Below, one piece after another: positions 61,968-64,000 of a stretch of DNA of 64,000 bases; the stretch's first letter is position 1; every line of letters starts with the position of its first letter. The position numbers were made by a program, and so were the translations under genes. Under the pieces are notes generated by a model. That model worked only from the letters and a program-made list of their open reading frames with translations. It did not search any database and was not told the DNA's origin. This DNA is from Yponomeuta sedellus (Eukaryota > Arthropoda > Insecta > Lepidoptera > Yponomeutidae): positions 7,338,860 to 7,402,859 of the forward strand of contig OW203726.1 in NCBI GenBank assembly GCA_934045075.1, given 5' to 3'.

Positions 61968-64000
61968 AAATTTTTAGCCTCTAAATAGGATTGAAGACTT
62001 TCTAAATGACACATTGTAACTTGTTTACCCTCTTAATAACTTTATTATATTTGTATGCCTATGTACTGGTAGGACCATAGTGATCTGTAATTTAAGACTG
62101 TCCACCAATTATGTAAAATAATTACCTATGATCCACAAATAAATTAATTTGAATTTATTAATCAATGTCTGTTAAAAAAGATCATGTTCTTGGAATAAGT
62201 AAATAGTAATAATAAAGGCAACATTGCAAAACTTAAGGTCTCATCATCATTAAAAACGGTATTTAATATTGAATATAGGTATATACTTAAAGTTGTAATT
62301 TGATATAAAGCATTATGTGCATAGATAAAAAACTGAAATTACTGACAATTTCTGAAAAGAAATCATTTCATTGGTCAGAACAAATAGCTACCTATTTGTT
62401 ATTTATGAGACGGTGAACATTTAAACTTTACCAATTTAACTCTGATTAGATTTGTCTACTATCAATGCTATTTTTATTATTACGGGAGGCATTCCAATGG
62501 TATGTATATCACAGCTTTGTATGCTTGATAAATAATTATGATAGTTTGGTCAGTAGAATGCTTGCCCCATATTCGTAGAAGTGGCTGTAAATTTGAACTA
62601 TAACATGACCGCAGTAATATTTTTAATTATGTTACACATTTGTAAAATTTATAGTAGCAATACTCTTGCCTGAATGCCTGATATGTTCATCTTATTCAGT
62701 GGTTGAAATTTTCAATCTAGAGTGGACATACACACCATTTTGGCTTGTGCCCTGTAAACAATCATTAATAGACTTTATATTATTAATAATAGTAATTAAT
62801 AATAAATAAGTAAGGAAACCTAATCAGATAACATCAACATCAATCCTTGTATAGGTATCCCTACCGCTGGTTAAGGCATACTCCACTACAGGGGCCTAGG
62901 ACTGGTAAAATAAAATAAATATTATAATGCATTTACTTACTGCAAACATTTTGCTAATGCAAAGAGCACATTGAAGCATGGTATAAAGTAGCTCTTATAT
63001 TCATTAAGTACATACATAATTACTCATTTAGTTACAGATTTTTTTTTTATTTTCAGTTTGCTGACAAGTAATGACTTGCTATACACTGTGTGTGATGTTA
63101 ACAGAACTTACACAGCTATTCATTAGGTACTTACTTATTAATAATCCTTTACTTCACTTTGGAGTTAAAGCTAATTACCCATAACTTGCACATTTGTATA
63201 GATTAAACCTGACCATCCAATTAATGATGAACTTTTGTTAAACATAGAAGAAAAAGATAGTTCTAGTCAGACTCTAAGTAGAACTTTACTTCAACTGAAA
63301 TGAATTTTCGTGTAGCTATATATATCGTGTAGCTATATATAGGTACCTACCTACCTACCTACCTAGTACGTAACAAACAACTCGTCAGAACTCACCGTGA
63401 TTAATTGCGGTGTGTTAAATTTAAATGCTGCTATGAAAGGGTGCGTAGGTATCTAGGTACCCTATATGCCTAGTGTCGAAGATTAGTGATGTTAACGTAA
63501 TAAAGAACTGTTTGTGGATAAAGTTGATAGGAAACAAAATCACCGACTAAGACGCTAAGATATGCATAAGTGCCTGACCATCATCGTTTAGGACATATAA
63601 GTTATCTAATTATGAACAGTACCTACTTGAATATGGCTTGGATTATTTCTATCTATGTATTATGCACACCAAATTTTGACGGTTTCCTATCTCGTTAAGT
63701 ATCACGAAATCATAATAAATGTACAGTAAAGTTAACCTAATTTCTTAGTAAGTAGATACCTACTATAAGAAATTCAGTAGGTAACAACTTTTGACGAAAA
63801 TGCATTAGGTAGATAGGTAAATCAGCAGTTTACTTACTCTGTAATCAAATCACACAAACAAGCTTCTTTTCACTTCAAAACGTAATTCCGCCACGCACAA
63901 TGTACGAAAGGAAGAAGAAAAAATGACGCTTTCAATCAAATATTGGCGGGATTTAGCGTCGCCAGATTGTGTTGCCAGAATCACCGTAAAATATATCTGT

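Larger units (their letters stand above)
58612..64000. mobile_element. U-type unit U3, truncated by the window end
   Basis: The first 5389 bp of a third U unit directly follow U2 at an offset of 7610. Its left arm is 58612-58801. Internal features keep their places: the mariner relic, SINE relics, tRNA-like sequences, microsatellite and candidate first exon. The array continues past the right edge. Confidence 0.65.

Noticed and set aside
1..64000. Bacterial or viral origin of the window
   Set aside because: There are no operons, ribosome-binding sites or viral genes. SINE, mariner and Harbinger-type remnants and higher-order satellite structure fit an insect nuclear genome.

Overview
The window looks like repeat-dominated nuclear DNA from an insect, most likely a moth or butterfly. 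The support is: an AT-rich non-coding background, abundant GTAGGTA/ACCTACCT-type strings, a degraded mariner transposase, Pol III-derived SINE and tRNA-like sequences, and a degraded retroelement tail (CTGTGCCCTGCAGTGGGAC) of a kind I associate with Lepidoptera. There is no intact protein-coding gene. Nearly all open frames lie in tandem repeats and recur identically in every unit, on both strands.

Layout. Almost the whole window is one head-to-tail mosaic of three unit types, and every unit ends in the same place, at a short (TA)n tract. Type A (about 1496 bp, or 1145 bp in a short form) begins ATGACTCGGGTCG. Type B (about 1219 bp) is GC-rich on its left and begins ACTAGGGGGCGAGCC. Type U (7610 bp) has the left end of B, the right end of A, and 7.17 kb of AT-rich passenger DNA between them. 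Order: 1-1166 tail of a U; 1167-19126 twelve A units (A1-A12); 19127-25314 five variant A units (A13-A17); 25315-26533 B1; 26534-34143 U1; 34144-37145 A18-A19; 37146-45291 three A+B pairs (A20-B2, A21-B3, A22-B4); 45292-49782 A23-A25; 49783-51001 B5; 51002-58611 U2; 58612-64000 U3, cut by the window end.

Internal structure. Type A contains four full and one partial 176-bp sub-repeats. Short A units lack exactly two of these. Type B contains a 153-bp, four-copy, GGCC-palindrome-rich minisatellite. The U passenger holds, left to right: a tRNA-Gly-like sequence, a frameshifted mariner transposase relic, a degenerate direct repeat, two old SINE relics and a retroelement tail, a duplicated tRNA-like sequence whose first copy is flanked by a perfect 31-bp inverted repeat, a (ACCT)5 microsatellite, a possible captured promoter and first exon, a possible terminal exon fragment, and a PIF/Harbinger-like MITE with a TAA target duplication.

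Interpretation. Read on the minus strand, each unit begins (TA)n-AAGCTGCAATCC or close to it. B and U units end in a GC hairpin followed by CTAG and then T. That resembles the termini of non-autonomous Helitrons, which carry passenger DNA between conserved ends and can form head-to-tail arrays. No Rep/helicase gene is present, so this is inference. The competing views are an ordinary satellite that co-amplified flanking DNA, or partial assembly duplication of near-identical blocks.
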